A stretch of DNA of 15,300 nucleotides from Chloroflexota bacterium (GCA_026706395.1 JAPOYU010000094.1:1567-16866); one strand, 5' to 3'; counted from the stretch's first letter, positions 7,789 through 14,489 are shown. A program made the numbers and translations. Notes: generated by a model from the sequence alone, not told the origin.

Positions 7789-7868
7789 CATAAGTCCCAA
7801 TGCTTGTGTGACGTTGTGGGCGTGACATATCCTGTCGCCCGTCTTACCTCACATCGTACGCAAACCGT

Positions 7869-7898
7869 CTGATTCAGCCCGCTCAATCCGTGTATAAT
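7869..7898 (+). promoter_or_regulatory. Promoter of the C39/TPR gene
   Basis: A perfect TATAAT (7893-7898) with CTGATT (7869-7874) 18 bp upstream as a weak -35. It lies 36 bp before ATG 7935 and overlaps the earlier in-frame start at 7890, which argues that 7935 is the real start. Confidence 0.55.
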
Positions 7899-7934
7899 GA
7901 GGCTGATTCAGGTTTTGCTGGCGGAGCGCCCCGA

Positions 7935-8975
7935 ATGAAATCACCCTTAACACTGATATGTATCCTCATGCTCGGCATTCCGCTGAGGGCGCAAACCAAT
8001 GAAACCAGCTTCGAGCTGCCCGGCATCTTCCGCATGGACGCGCTCGGGTCGGAGTATCAAGGCTGGAACAATTGCGCCCCGGCCACGCTGACCAACGCGC
8101 TGAAGTACTTCGGCTACGAAGATGACCAGCATCGCGCCGCCAAGTGGCTGAAGCCGGATTACGAAGACAAGAACGTCAGCCCTTGGCAGATGGCGGAATT
8201 CGTCAATACGCGGATCCCGGAGATCCCCGTCTACGCCATCGTCCGCTCCGGCGGCACGCTGGAGCAAGTCCAGACCCTGATGCTCAACGGCTTCCCGGTC
8301 GTCATCGAATTTGGCTACGAGCCCTCCGGCTACGACTGGATGGGGCACTACCTGCTCTTGAAAGGCTGGGACGAGTCCCTGAATGAAATCAACACCATGG
8401 ACAGCTTCAAAGGACCCAATACCCGCTACAGCTACGCCGACATCGAGCATTACTGGCAGCATTTCAATTACAAATTCATCGTGCTCTACACCGTCGATCG
8501 CGAAGAGGAATTGATGGCGCTCTTGGGCGATGACGCCGATGAATGGCAGAATCACATCAAGACATTGGAGATGGCGCGGGCCGAAGCGATCGCCGACCAG
8601 GAAGACGCCCACGCCTGGTTCAATATGGGCAGCAGTTTCGTCAGCCTGGGCATGTACGACGCCGCGGCCCAAGCCTACGACAAGGCGATCTCGCTCGGCT
8701 TGCCCTGGCGCATGTTCTGGTACCAGTTCGGCCCCTTCGAAGCCTACTACCACACTGAACGCTACGACGACATGATCCGCATCGCGCGGCAAAACCAGAA
8801 CGACGGCGGCGGCCAATACGTCGAGGAGACCTACTACTACCTGGGCATGGCCCGCGAAGGACGAGGCGAAACGCAGAAAGCCCTGCAAAACTACATCGCC
8901 GCGCTGACTTTCAATCCCAACTTCAGCCCAGCGCGCGAGGCTCGCGACCGTCTGCGTGCGGCGGAGAGCGGCTGA
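7935..8975 (+). CDS. Secreted C39-family peptidase-like protein with TPR repeats
   Basis: A 346-residue protein. Residues 1-20 form a signal peptide ending in PLRAQ with no lipobox cysteine. A papain-like C39_2 domain follows, with Cys47 (WNNCAPAT), His138 (WMGHYLLL) and Asp156 (TMDSFKGP) as the likely catalytic triad. From about residue 225 to the end there are TPR-like helix pairs (AHAWFNMGSSFVSLGMYDAA; ETYYYLGMAREGRGETQKAL). The fusion and its conserved LPWRMFWYQFGPFEAYY linker are, from memory, characteristic of Chloroflexota proteins of unknown substrate. The motif has Ala where most relatives have Gly after the cysteine (CAP rather than CGP). ATG 7935 is chosen over an in-frame 7890 start because it gives the signal peptide, has GGAG eight bases upstream, and follows a TATAAT box. 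It converges on the next gene with a 13-bp gap. Confidence 0.88.
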   Translation: MKSPLTLICILMLGIPLRAQTNETSFELPGIFRMDALGSEYQGWNNCAPATLTNALKYFGYEDDQHRAAKWLKPDYEDKNVSPWQMAEFVNTRIPEIPVYAIVRSGGTLEQVQTLMLNGFPVVIEFGYEPSGYDWMGHYLLLKGWDESLNEINTMDSFKGPNTRYSYADIEHYWQHFNYKFIVLYTVDREEELMALLGDDADEWQNHIKTLEMARAEAIADQEDAHAWFNMGSSFVSLGMYDAAAQAYDKAISLGLPWRMFWYQFGPFEAYYHTERYDDMIRIARQNQNDGGGQYVEETYYYLGMAREGRGETQKALQNYIAALTFNPNFSPAREARDRLRAAESG

Positions 8976-8988
8976 GTGGATTCTCTTG

Positions 8989-9537
8989 TCAGTTTAAAGA
9001 TTCTTCGGCTTGCTGTCCGGTCGACTTCAAGGAATGTTCCGCGGCTTCGCGCCAGTATCTGCCGGCTAAGTACAGAACCATCAAGCCGATTGTCGCATAT
9101 TTGGCAATGGTGCCGAATAGCACCAGGATTGTATACGGCTGCGTAATCAATACCGGATATTTTACCGTCATCACAATCAGTTCAAACAGCGAGCTACCAT
9201 CTGGCGCCAAGTGTGTAATATGGAAACTCCCTCCCACATACAGAAATGAAACAATCGCCGCGACTATGAAGAGGGCAAGCCGGAAGTGCGTCAACTTGCG
9301 AATCGTCCAACGGTCGACGCCGGCGTACAGCGCCATCGCCAAGCCCGTCAAAACGCCGGTCAGGACGCCATGGCTGATCTCTCTCTCAAGGAATTGCTCA
9401 ATGAATATAGTCGGAGTCGGCTCAGTTTTCTCAGACTCGATCACAAGTACCATCAGCAAACTCAGCAGCACGCTCAAAATCGTACATACAATGATCATCA
9501 ACAGGACCATCTTTGCCAGGGAAATCGCTCGCCGCAT
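8989..9537 (-). CDS. Small integral membrane protein, type C (paralogue family)
   Basis: A 182-residue protein of unknown function with about four membrane helices (near residues 8-34, 57-73, 85-103 and 130-157) and a soluble tail YLAGRYWREAAEHSLKSTGQ. The tail matches the YLIAGRYLREAAEQ end of the upstream gene and, more weakly, the YLSQ..R.YLREI ends of the four array genes. It is the last of six same-strand genes of this kind. ATG 9537 has AAAGGA nine bases upstream. No enzymatic motif is seen. Unlike the four array genes it is not followed by a copy of the GH4 3' end. Confidence 0.7.
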   Translation of the reverse strand: MRRAISLAKMVLLMIIVCTILSVLLSLLMVLVIESEKTEPTPTIFIEQFLEREISHGVLTGVLTGLAMALYAGVDRWTIRKLTHFRLALFIVAAIVSFLYVGGSFHITHLAPDGSSLFELIVMTVKYPVLITQPYTILVLFGTIAKYATIGLMVLYLAGRYWREAAEHSLKSTGQQAEESLN

Positions 9538-9633
9538 AAATCACATTCCTTTGCCATTGCCTTTCAAGTTCATGCTCAATTAGAGATCAAACCGGCTGAT
9601 GGGTTAACGATGTGGCAATCACAGTGCCTGCGC

Positions 9634-10101
9634 CTAACTGACTTTGCTCCGCTCTCGCGCTTGCTCCGCTGCTTCACGCAAGTACCTGCCGGCGATGAGA
9701 TAGCTCACGAAGATTGCCAACGCGTTGGCAGCGATAATGGCGGCGGCATAGCCGGCGAAACTATCGCCGTACCTGAGCAATTGCCCTAGCGTGACATAGT
9801 CTTGACTCCAAACGGCAATACTCGCGACGAGCGCGACCGTCAGCATGGTGTAGCGGTAAAAAGCGGGGCGGCGAATCTCGCGGAAGAAAATCACGGTGAC
9901 GACTGGCAGAGGCAGCGCCAGTACAAGCGCCGGTATCACGCTCCACCTCGCCATGTGCAGCGCCAAGGCAAAAAAGTCGCTCAGGTTTTGTCCAGCATCC
10001 AGGAACAAGTAATATATCAGTCCGTGCGAGATGGTGAATATCGCCGCGCTGAAGAAAAACATGCGCAAAGTCATCTTGCCCAATGGAACTAATCGCCACA
10101 T
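9634..10101 (-). CDS. Small integral membrane protein, type C (paralogue family)
   Basis: A 155-residue protein with four predicted membrane helices and a basic C-terminal tail, GRYLREAAEQARERSKVS, shared with its downstream neighbour. The frame extends to 10140, but ATG 10101 has AAAGG nine bases upstream and places the first helix normally. Function unknown. It lies just beyond the last GH4-tail copy (10150-10239), so if the array arose by insertion into GH4 this gene and the next would be the original downstream genes. Confidence 0.7.
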   Translation of the reverse strand: MWRLVPLGKMTLRMFFFSAAIFTISHGLIYYLFLDAGQNLSDFFALALHMARWSVIPALVLALPLPVVTVIFFREIRRPAFYRYTMLTVALVASIAVWSQDYVTLGQLLRYGDSFAGYAAAIIAANALAIFVSYLIAGRYLREAAEQARERSKVS

Positions 10102-10149
10102 GCTGATTCGCCTTTCTCTTCGCCCCGATTGTACCCGCATGCCCAGCGC

Positions 10150-10239
10150 TCAGGCAAACGCCGGCTGCAAGTAAGCCTCATTCACCGCGAACAGCTCATC
10201 CACCATCGACTCAATCCCCCGCAGCGGCGCGGCGCTGTC
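10150..10239 (-). repeat. GH4 3'-end copy A
   Basis: On the minus strand it starts directly after the TGA of the membrane-protein pseudogene with GACAG and reads [20 protein letters not shown] then AYLQPAFA and TGA. Positions 10160-10211 (52 bp) are identical to 12761-12812 in the real GH4 gene. The part encoding the VCS residues is shortened by 6 bp. No start codon belongs to it, so it is a gene fragment. Confidence 0.9.
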
Positions 10240-10713
10240 TCATGCTTGCTTCTTCTCTTGATTGCCGTCTGCAATTTCGCGGAGGTAGTTGCGAGCTATT
10301 TATTGGCTGAGCCAAAGGACGCCTACCACGTGCGCGATCCACTGAACTACGTTTGACGCGTCATAGAGTGACGGATAGTGCAGCGCGCTCTGTATACCCG
10401 AGATGGTCAAGATCAGACCAAGCGGAAGCATTGCAAGGGCCATGACTCGCTTGAAGCGTCGCGGATTTGGCTCGTAATCAAACATCAGCGTTACTATTAT
10501 CGCAATAATGCCGTAAGTAATGCCGAAAAAGAACATGATCTGCAATGCGTAGCTCTGAGCAATGCCGAAAGCAGCTTTAGCGATTCCTACGCTCTTGGCA
10601 AGGCTGGACTCTTTGACAATCGCTTCGGCAACACCTCCTGCGAAACCCAATAACCCGCCAAAGGCAACTACCCGCAGGTACATGCGGAGACGAGGACTAA
10701 TGCTTGAGATCAA
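10240..10713 (-). pseudogene. Small membrane protein, type B, with in-frame TAA
   Basis: Full extent 474 bp, exactly the length of its intact paralogue at 11523-11996, and about 62% identical to it without gaps by hand count. The two share RLRM, LRVVAF and a 21-residue identical block including FDYEPNPRRFKRVMA. After LWLSQ the codon that is TAC (Tyr) in the paralogue is TAA (10300-10302), removing the last 20 residues (IARNYLREIADGNQEKKQA preceded by the Tyr). The rest of the frame then runs intact to TGA 10240-10242. Four membrane helices remain, so a truncated protein could still be made; loss of the conserved YLREI tail suggests a damaged gene. TTG 10713 is the start, with AAAGG nine bases upstream, matching the paralogue. 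Confidence 0.8.
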
Positions 10714-10769
10714 GGCACACTACCTTTAGCTCTGATGAAGAGAGCGCAACGATGTTGATGCGCAAGTAA

Positions 10770-10798
10770 ATGCTATCGCTCTATGCGCCTCTTATCAA
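10770..10798 (-). promoter_or_regulatory. Promoter of the type B gene at 10713
   Basis: TTGATA (10798-10793), 17 bp, TAGCAT (10775-10770). The paralogous position upstream of the gene at 11996 has TTGATG, 17 bp, TATTAT. Conservation of both hexamers and the spacing between two diverged copies supports function. Confidence 0.6.
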
Positions 10799-10802
10799 GA
10801 AC

Positions 10803-10876
10803 TCAAGCAAACGCCGGCTGCGGATACGCTTCGTTCACCGCAAAGAACTCATCCCCCACCGACTGGATACGCCATC
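10803..10876 (-). repeat. GH4 3'-end copy B
   Basis: Directly after the TGA of the type A gene, this 74-bp fragment reads QSVGDEFFAVNEAYPQPAFA and TGA on the minus strand. Against the GH4 end it has four amino-acid replacements as well as silent changes, and it has lost the GACAG junction and the preceding ~6 codons. It appears to be a decaying copy. Confidence 0.85.
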
Positions 10877-11413
10877 TCACGCTGGCTTATCCTTCCGCTT
10901 CCTCGGCGAAATCTCGCGCAGATACTTCCGCGCGACGATTTGACTCAAATAGATGGCGAGGACGTATATTGCCATTACGGACCAATCGGCCAGCAAATTG
11001 TATGAGCTTCCTTCCAGAATCTGCGCGAAAGCGTTTCGCACAATGTGAAAGGGCGACACCAGATAGATCGGGACTGCGGTCAAGGTGCCGAACGTTAATT
11101 TGAGCAGTCGCGGTCGGCGCCCGCATCGGAAGAAAAGAGCAGCGGTCACTGTCATGGCGAGGCCAATGATCGGCGATGCCAGGATTCCGTAAATGAGACC
11201 GAAGCCTCCGCCAAAGACAAATCCTGTGAAAATCCCGCTCAATACGATTTCGAGTGTCATGCTCGACGCGGCAGGCAGCCCAAACAGAAACGCCATGCCA
11301 AACGCAAAACCGCCTAGGGTGCTAACCGCCGTGCCGCACATAACCATTCGCATGCACACGTTGATCCACGGCTGAGTCTGGTCGGATTTGGTTTGGCGCA
11401 TCTCTTCAATCAT
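10877..11413 (-). CDS. Small integral membrane protein, type A (array gene)
   Basis: About 178 residues with four to five membrane helices, glycine-rich in the middle (SGIFTGFVFGGGFGLIYG), and a basic tail YLSQIVARKYLREISPRKRK ending DKPA. The tail is nearly the same as that of the type A gene at 12222-12737 (FSPRKRKGKPA), and the first helices also align (CGTAVSTLGGFAFG with YGIASATFAGFVIG). Function unknown. The frame is open to TTG 11440; ATG 11413 (GGGCGGG five bases upstream) and ATG 11401 are alternatives, and I prefer 11413. It is followed directly by GH4-tail copy B. Confidence 0.7.
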   Translation of the reverse strand: MIEEMRQTKSDQTQPWINVCMRMVMCGTAVSTLGGFAFGMAFLFGLPAASSMTLEIVLSGIFTGFVFGGGFGLIYGILASPIIGLAMTVTAALFFRCGRRPRLLKLTFGTLTAVPIYLVSPFHIVRNAFAQILEGSSYNLLADWSVMAIYVLAIYLSQIVARKYLREISPRKRKDKPA

Positions 11414-11477
11414 ATAGCCCGCCCCCACGCTTGTACGCAACGCTCGCTCTAATTACACGGGGGCGACCGCGAATGAC

Positions 11478-11522
11478 TCAGCAAATGCTTGCTGAATCTC
11501 CCGGGGCAAGCGCGACACTGTC
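11478..11522 (-). repeat. GH4 3'-end copy E, internally deleted
   Basis: Starts right after the TGA of the type B gene with the GACAG junction, reads through CGGGAGATTCAG, then jumps to GCATTTGCTGAG, the end of the tail. About 45 bp between two CAG triplets are missing, as expected from replication slippage. Recognisable only by comparison with the other copies. Confidence 0.6.
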
Positions 11523-11996
11523 TCAGACCGGTTTATTCCCTTGATTGCCGTCGGTAATTTCGCGGAGGTAATTGCGAGATATGTATTGACTGAGCCACAG
11601 GAAACCCAATACGTGCGCGGTCAAATGAAGTAAGTCTGATGCGTCAGAGAACGACGGATAGCGTAGCGCCTCCGCAACTCCGTGAGTCAATAGAAGAAGC
11701 GGAAGGGGAAGCATAGCCAGCGCCATGACGCGCTTGAATCGTCTCGGATTTGGCTCATAGTCGAAGAACAAGCTGACGCTGACTGCGACAACACTGTAAA
11801 TGATGCCGAAAAACAACATATTGAGAAAAGCATAACTTTGAGCGGCGCCCATGCCTTTTACGCCTATTCCCACACTACGCAATAGGTTATGGCCGTCAAT
11901 AATCGATTCCGCAACGCCTGACACAAAGCCCAGTAGCCCGGCAAAGGCAACCACTCGCAGACACATACGAAGACGAGGACCGACTCTTGAAATCAA
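11523..11996 (-). CDS. Small integral membrane protein, type B (array gene)
   Basis: 157 residues, about four membrane helices, with a central cytoplasmic-type segment FDYEPNPRRFKRVMA and a C-terminal tail YISRNYLREITDGNQGNKPV. It is the intact counterpart of the interrupted gene at 10240-10713. The start is TTG 11996: AAGGTGA lies seven bases upstream and the paralogue has the same TTG and similar spacing, while the next ATG has no ribosome binding site. A TTGATG/TATTAT promoter with a 17-bp spacer precedes it. Function unknown; no catalytic motif. Confidence 0.75.
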   Translation of the reverse strand: MISRVGPRLRMCLRVVAFAGLLGFVSGVAESIIDGHNLLRSVGIGVKGMGAAQSYAFLNMLFFGIIYSVVAVSVSLFFDYEPNPRRFKRVMALAMLPLPLLLLTHGVAEALRYPSFSDASDLLHLTAHVLGFLWLSQYISRNYLREITDGNQGNKPV

Positions 11997-12051
11997 CGCG
12001 GGCTCACCTTATTCCTCTTGACCAACCTCGACGGTGTTGATTCTCAGGTGG

Positions 12052-12080
12052 ATAATACGTGTCTATAAACCTCTCATCAA
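12052..12080 (-). promoter_or_regulatory. Promoter of the type B gene at 11996
   Basis: TTGATG (12080-12075), 17 bp, TATTAT (12057-12052), about 50 bp upstream of the TTG start. The equivalent site exists upstream of the paralogue at 10713. Confidence 0.65.
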
Positions 12081-12130
12081 GCTTTTAGCAATTTTGGCTT
12101 GAGCGCGGCGAACATCAATCTCGCGTTCGC

Positions 12131-12221
12131 TCAAGCAAGCGCTGGCTGTAGATAGGCTTCATTCACCGCGAACAACTCATCCACCATCGACTGAATCTCC
12201 CGCAGCGAGCAGACCGCTGTC
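12131..12221 (-). repeat. GH4 3'-end copy C
   Basis: Begins with GACAG right after the TGA of the type A gene and reads [20 protein letters not shown] then EAYLQPALA and TGA. Compared with the GH4 gene end, ten codons differ only by silent changes and one edge codon is replaced (ACA for GCA). No start codon or ribosome binding site is attached to it. Confidence 0.92.
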
Positions 12222-12737
12222 TCACGCTGGCTTACCCTTCCGCTTCCTCGGCGAAAATTCAGCGATGTACTGTCGCGCAATGATCTGGCTCAGGTAAACG
12301 CCAAAGCCCCACATTAGGAGTATGGCGCTCGAAAAAAGCGTTATGCCGCCGCTAAACAGTTCCCGCAGCGCAATTACGACAGCCAAATACGGCGCGGAAA
12401 CGCCAACTCCGATCAAAGTGACAACCCCCATCGCCAACTTAAAACGGAAAGCATCTTCGTTTTCGTGGTAGAGCCACCTGGCGAGTAGGGTCATGACAAG
12501 GGCAAAGACGGGCGCCGCGACGAGGCCAAAGGTCAGGCCAATTGACACATAATGATTGAGCCAGGCTACCGAACTGTCCCGAGACGCTACACCTGTTTCC
12601 ATTGAAAAGGCAATTCCAATAACGAAGCCGGCAAATGTGGCTGACGCGATGCCGTAAAGAAGCGCTCGCCAAATCAAACGCGTCAATGCTGTGGCTTGTC
12701 GCCACCGGGTCTGTGTCCGTGCCAAATACGACGTCAA
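12222..12737 (-). CDS. Small integral membrane protein, type A (array gene next to GH4)
   Basis: Up to 171 residues, four to five membrane helices, with the tail YLSQIIARQYIAEFSPRKRK ending GKPA shared with the type A gene at 10877. The start is uncertain. An in-frame TGA lies three codons upstream of TTG 12737, only TTG codons (1, 5, 18, 21) are available before the first helix, and none has a ribosome binding site. It lies 19 bp after the GH4 stop, much closer than the spacing upstream of the other array genes, so its 5' end may have been lost or replaced at the junction, or it is translated by coupling with GH4. Function unknown. Confidence 0.65.
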   Translation of the reverse strand: MTSYLARTQTRWRQATALTRLIWRALLYGIASATFAGFVIGIAFSMETGVASRDSSVAWLNHYVSIGLTFGLVAAPVFALVMTLLARWLYHENEDAFRFKLAMGVVTLIGVGVSAPYLAVVIALRELFSGGITLFSSAILLMWGFGVYLSQIIARQYIAEFSPRKRKGKPA

Positions 12738-12756
12738 GATTGGTCAGCAATCATAC

Positions 12757-12840
12757 CTATGCCGGCTGCAAGTAAGCCTCATTCACCGCGAACAGCTCAT
12801 CCACCATCGACTGTATCTCCCGCAGAGAGCATACCGCTGC
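12757..12840 (-). repeat. GH4 3' end proper (parent sequence of copies A, B, C and E)
   Basis: The last 28 codons of the GH4 gene, [20 protein letters not shown] then EAYLQPA and TAG. The copies at 12131, 11478, 10803 and 10150 match from this point to the stop. The copies end QPAFA or QPALA with TGA, while the real gene stops two codons earlier with TAG. Confidence 0.9.
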
Positions 12841-14067
12841 CGAAAGCGGCGAGTAAGCCACCGCCTGGTAGATCAGCCGCTTGTCGCCCGTGAGGATGCC
12901 CTCCACCGCCATCTCCTCGATCTGCGAGTAGAGGTTGGTCAGCGGCGCCACCGATTGCGGCAGCGCTCCGACCGCGGCCGCTTCCAAACCATCGCGCGAA
13001 GCCCAAACCGGCACCTCTACGCAGGCGCTGCGCGGCAGATTATCGACCAGCCCTTCGTTCGGCACATTGCCGTTGAACTTGAAGGGCGTCCCGCCTTCCA
13101 TGGCGTTGATGATGTAGGCGGCGTATTCGTGGCCCCGTTCCAGGTCGATCTCCTCCTGCTCGAACCAGGCGTGGATGTCATCACGCCAGTCGTGCTCGCG
13201 CCGGCGATATTCCTTGAGGATGTAGGCGTGCTCGCCCGGGTTCCAGTTGGTGCCGTGTGTGGCGTACTTCTCGATCAGGTCGGAGCGCTTGCGGAACCAC
13301 CAGTTGTACTCCGAGTTATGCCCGCTCGATTCGGTCACATAATAATCCAGCGCCAGGTACATCTCGTTGCGCACCTGCTCGGCGTTGTAGATATCCGCGT
13401 TGTCGCTGATGGCGCGGTGAATCAGTGGGTAGGCATCCTCGCCCTTCCAGGTGTATTCGATGAACCAGGCGGTGTGGTTGATGCCGGCGCAGGTGTAGTG
13501 GATCTCGTCATAGGGCGCGCCGATCCAGTTCGCCAGCATCTTCGATGTGCCTTGCACGCTGTGGCACAAGCCGGTGACATTGATGTCCGTTTCGATATCC
13601 ATCGCGCGGCAGAGCATCGCCATCGGGTTGGTGTAATTCAGCATCAGCGCCTTGGGGCAATAGCGCTCCATATCCCGCGCGATATCGACCAGGGCCGGAA
13701 TCGTGCGCAGCGAGCGAAAGATGCCGGAGACGCCGCGCGTATCGCCGACGTTCATGTCGACGCCGTATTTCATCGGGATCTCGATATCGTGCCGCCAGAC
13801 ATCGGTCGAACCGACCAGGATAGTCACGACAACGTAATCAGCGCCGCGCAACGCTTCGACGCGGTCCATCGTCGCGCTGACGGTGGCCGGGTAGTTGCCG
13901 GCCTCGACGATGCGGCTCACGGCGCGTTTGGCGAAGTCGAGGCGCTCGGCGTCGATGTCCATCAGCGCGATCTCAGCGCCTTCGAGCAAAGGGAAGGTCA
14001 AGATGTCCTTAACCAGCTTGCGCGTGAAGCCGAAGCTGCCGGCGCCGATAAACGTGATTTTGGGCAT
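12757..14067 (-). CDS. GH4 family glycosidase, alpha-galactosidase/alpha-glucosidase-like
   Basis: A 436-residue NAD+- and Mn2+-dependent glycosidase of family 4, which works by transient oxidation at C3 of the sugar in the cytoplasm. The Rossmann fold begins [16 protein letters not shown], with Asp in LMDIDAERL for the NAD ribose. NYTNPMAM, the metal-binding cysteine in GLCHSVQGT, the histidine in GINHTAWF, and [13 protein letters not shown] are all present. These resemble MelA-type alpha-galactosidases more than 6-phospho-glucosidases; some relatives act on alpha-glucosides or glucuronides, so the substrate is open. Length is normal. ATG 14067 has GGGAG nine bases upstream. The 3' end is the parent of the repeated fragments in the downstream array. 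No sugar transporter is adjacent. Confidence 0.93.
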   Translation of the reverse strand: MPKITFIGAGSFGFTRKLVKDILTFPLLEGAEIALMDIDAERLDFAKRAVSRIVEAGNYPATVSATMDRVEALRGADYVVVTILVGSTDVWRHDIEIPMKYGVDMNVGDTRGVSGIFRSLRTIPALVDIARDMERYCPKALMLNYTNPMAMLCRAMDIETDINVTGLCHSVQGTSKMLANWIGAPYDEIHYTCAGINHTAWFIEYTWKGEDAYPLIHRAISDNADIYNAEQVRNEMYLALDYYVTESSGHNSEYNWWFRKRSDLIEKYATHGTNWNPGEHAYILKEYRRREHDWRDDIHAWFEQEEIDLERGHEYAAYIINAMEGGTPFKFNGNVPNEGLVDNLPRSACVEVPVWASRDGLEAAAVGALPQSVAPLTNLYSQIEEMAVEGILTGDKRLIYQAVAYSPLSAAVCSLREIQSMVDELFAVNEAYLQPA

Positions 14068-14288
14068 TTTTTGTTACTCCCAGATTGAATTCAGTCATTT
14101 GACACAATAGCGATTTCGGATGCAAGTCCTAATGTCGAATAGAAACTGAATTAATCGGATGTTGTAAGGGATGATCGGTATTCAAATTTCATGGATAGTT
14201 AACTGAAAGAATATCGAAACCTTACCAAAAAAAGACGATCAATCCGTGCACATCGAACTGATTGCAAGAAAATCCGCAAAACTTAGCT

Positions 14289-14330
14289 CCCCTTCCCTGA
14301 TTTATCGGGGAAGGGGCCGGGGATGGGGTA
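14289..14330 (+). repeat. G-quadruplex-type hairpin repeat, copy 2
   Basis: CCCCTTCCC (14289-14297) pairs perfectly with GGGAAGGGG (14308-14316) across a 10-base loop. From 14307 four runs of GGGG are separated by AA, CC and AT, a canonical G-quadruplex pattern. It is the same family as the repeat at 5043-5089, in the opposite orientation. It lies downstream of pepF and could also work as a terminator, but no T-run follows closely on either strand. Confidence 0.6.
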
Positions 14331-14366
14331 AAAAAGCGTTTCAAGCACCTAATACCAATCAAGCCT

Positions 14367-14397
14367 TGTAGGGGCGACCCACCGGCTCGCCTCTACA
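14367..14397. repeat. TGTAGGGGCGA inverted repeat
   Basis: An 11-bp stem (TGTAGGGGCGA with TCGCCTCTACA, one G-T wobble) and a 9-base loop. I recall similar TGTAGGGGCG hairpins as dispersed intergenic repeats in Chloroflexota and cyanobacteria. About 20 bp away, GTAGAGGTCAGCCGG...GACC looks like a degenerate relative. Confidence 0.6.
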
Positions 14398-14489
14398 GTT
14401 CTCCAACCTAAAGACACTCGTAGAGGTCAGCCGGTTGCCGACCCGTTGCCAGATTACCGTCATATCCCAAACATGTCGGCCTCTTTCCA

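Larger units (their letters stand above)
14068..14489. other. Intergenic region between pepF and GH4 genes
   Basis: 422 bp without a gene. The half next to GH4 (14068-14285) is AT-rich and probably contains the GH4 promoter: on the minus strand TTGCAT, 17 bp, TCAAAT ends about 30 bp before the ribosome binding site, a weak match. The other half holds two dispersed hairpin repeats (14289-14330 and 14367-14397) and a degenerate third (about 14420-14445). No RNA gene is recognised. Confidence 0.5.

Noticed and set aside
7947..8888. A 313-codon minus-strand frame opposite the C39/TPR gene.
   Set aside because: Antisense shadow caused by GC-rich codon bias; the plus-strand protein has a signal peptide, catalytic triad and TPR repeats.
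3555..10302. Reading TAA as a sense codon because two genes have in-frame TAA.
   Set aside because: The two positions correspond to different expected residues (Tyr in one, probably Gln, Glu or Lys in the other), hepT itself ends at a TAA, and no bacterial TAA reassignment is known to me. Pseudogenes or base errors are simpler.
12439..12750. A 103-codon minus-strand frame starting closer to the GH4 stop than the type A gene.
   Set aside because: It lacks membrane helices and family similarity, while the overlapping frame carries the shared type A helices and tail. A frameshift at the 5' end of that gene remains possible.
10150..12840. A CRISPR or attC integron array.
   Set aside because: Repeats are ~650 bp apart with genes between them, which excludes CRISPR. 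The tails lack the palindromic R and L boxes of attC sites and match a protein-coding 3' end.
12691..14088. A 465-codon open frame on the plus strand opposite GH4.
   Set aside because: It mirrors the GH4 gene, has low-complexity His/Arg/Val composition, and GH4 on the other strand has all family motifs.
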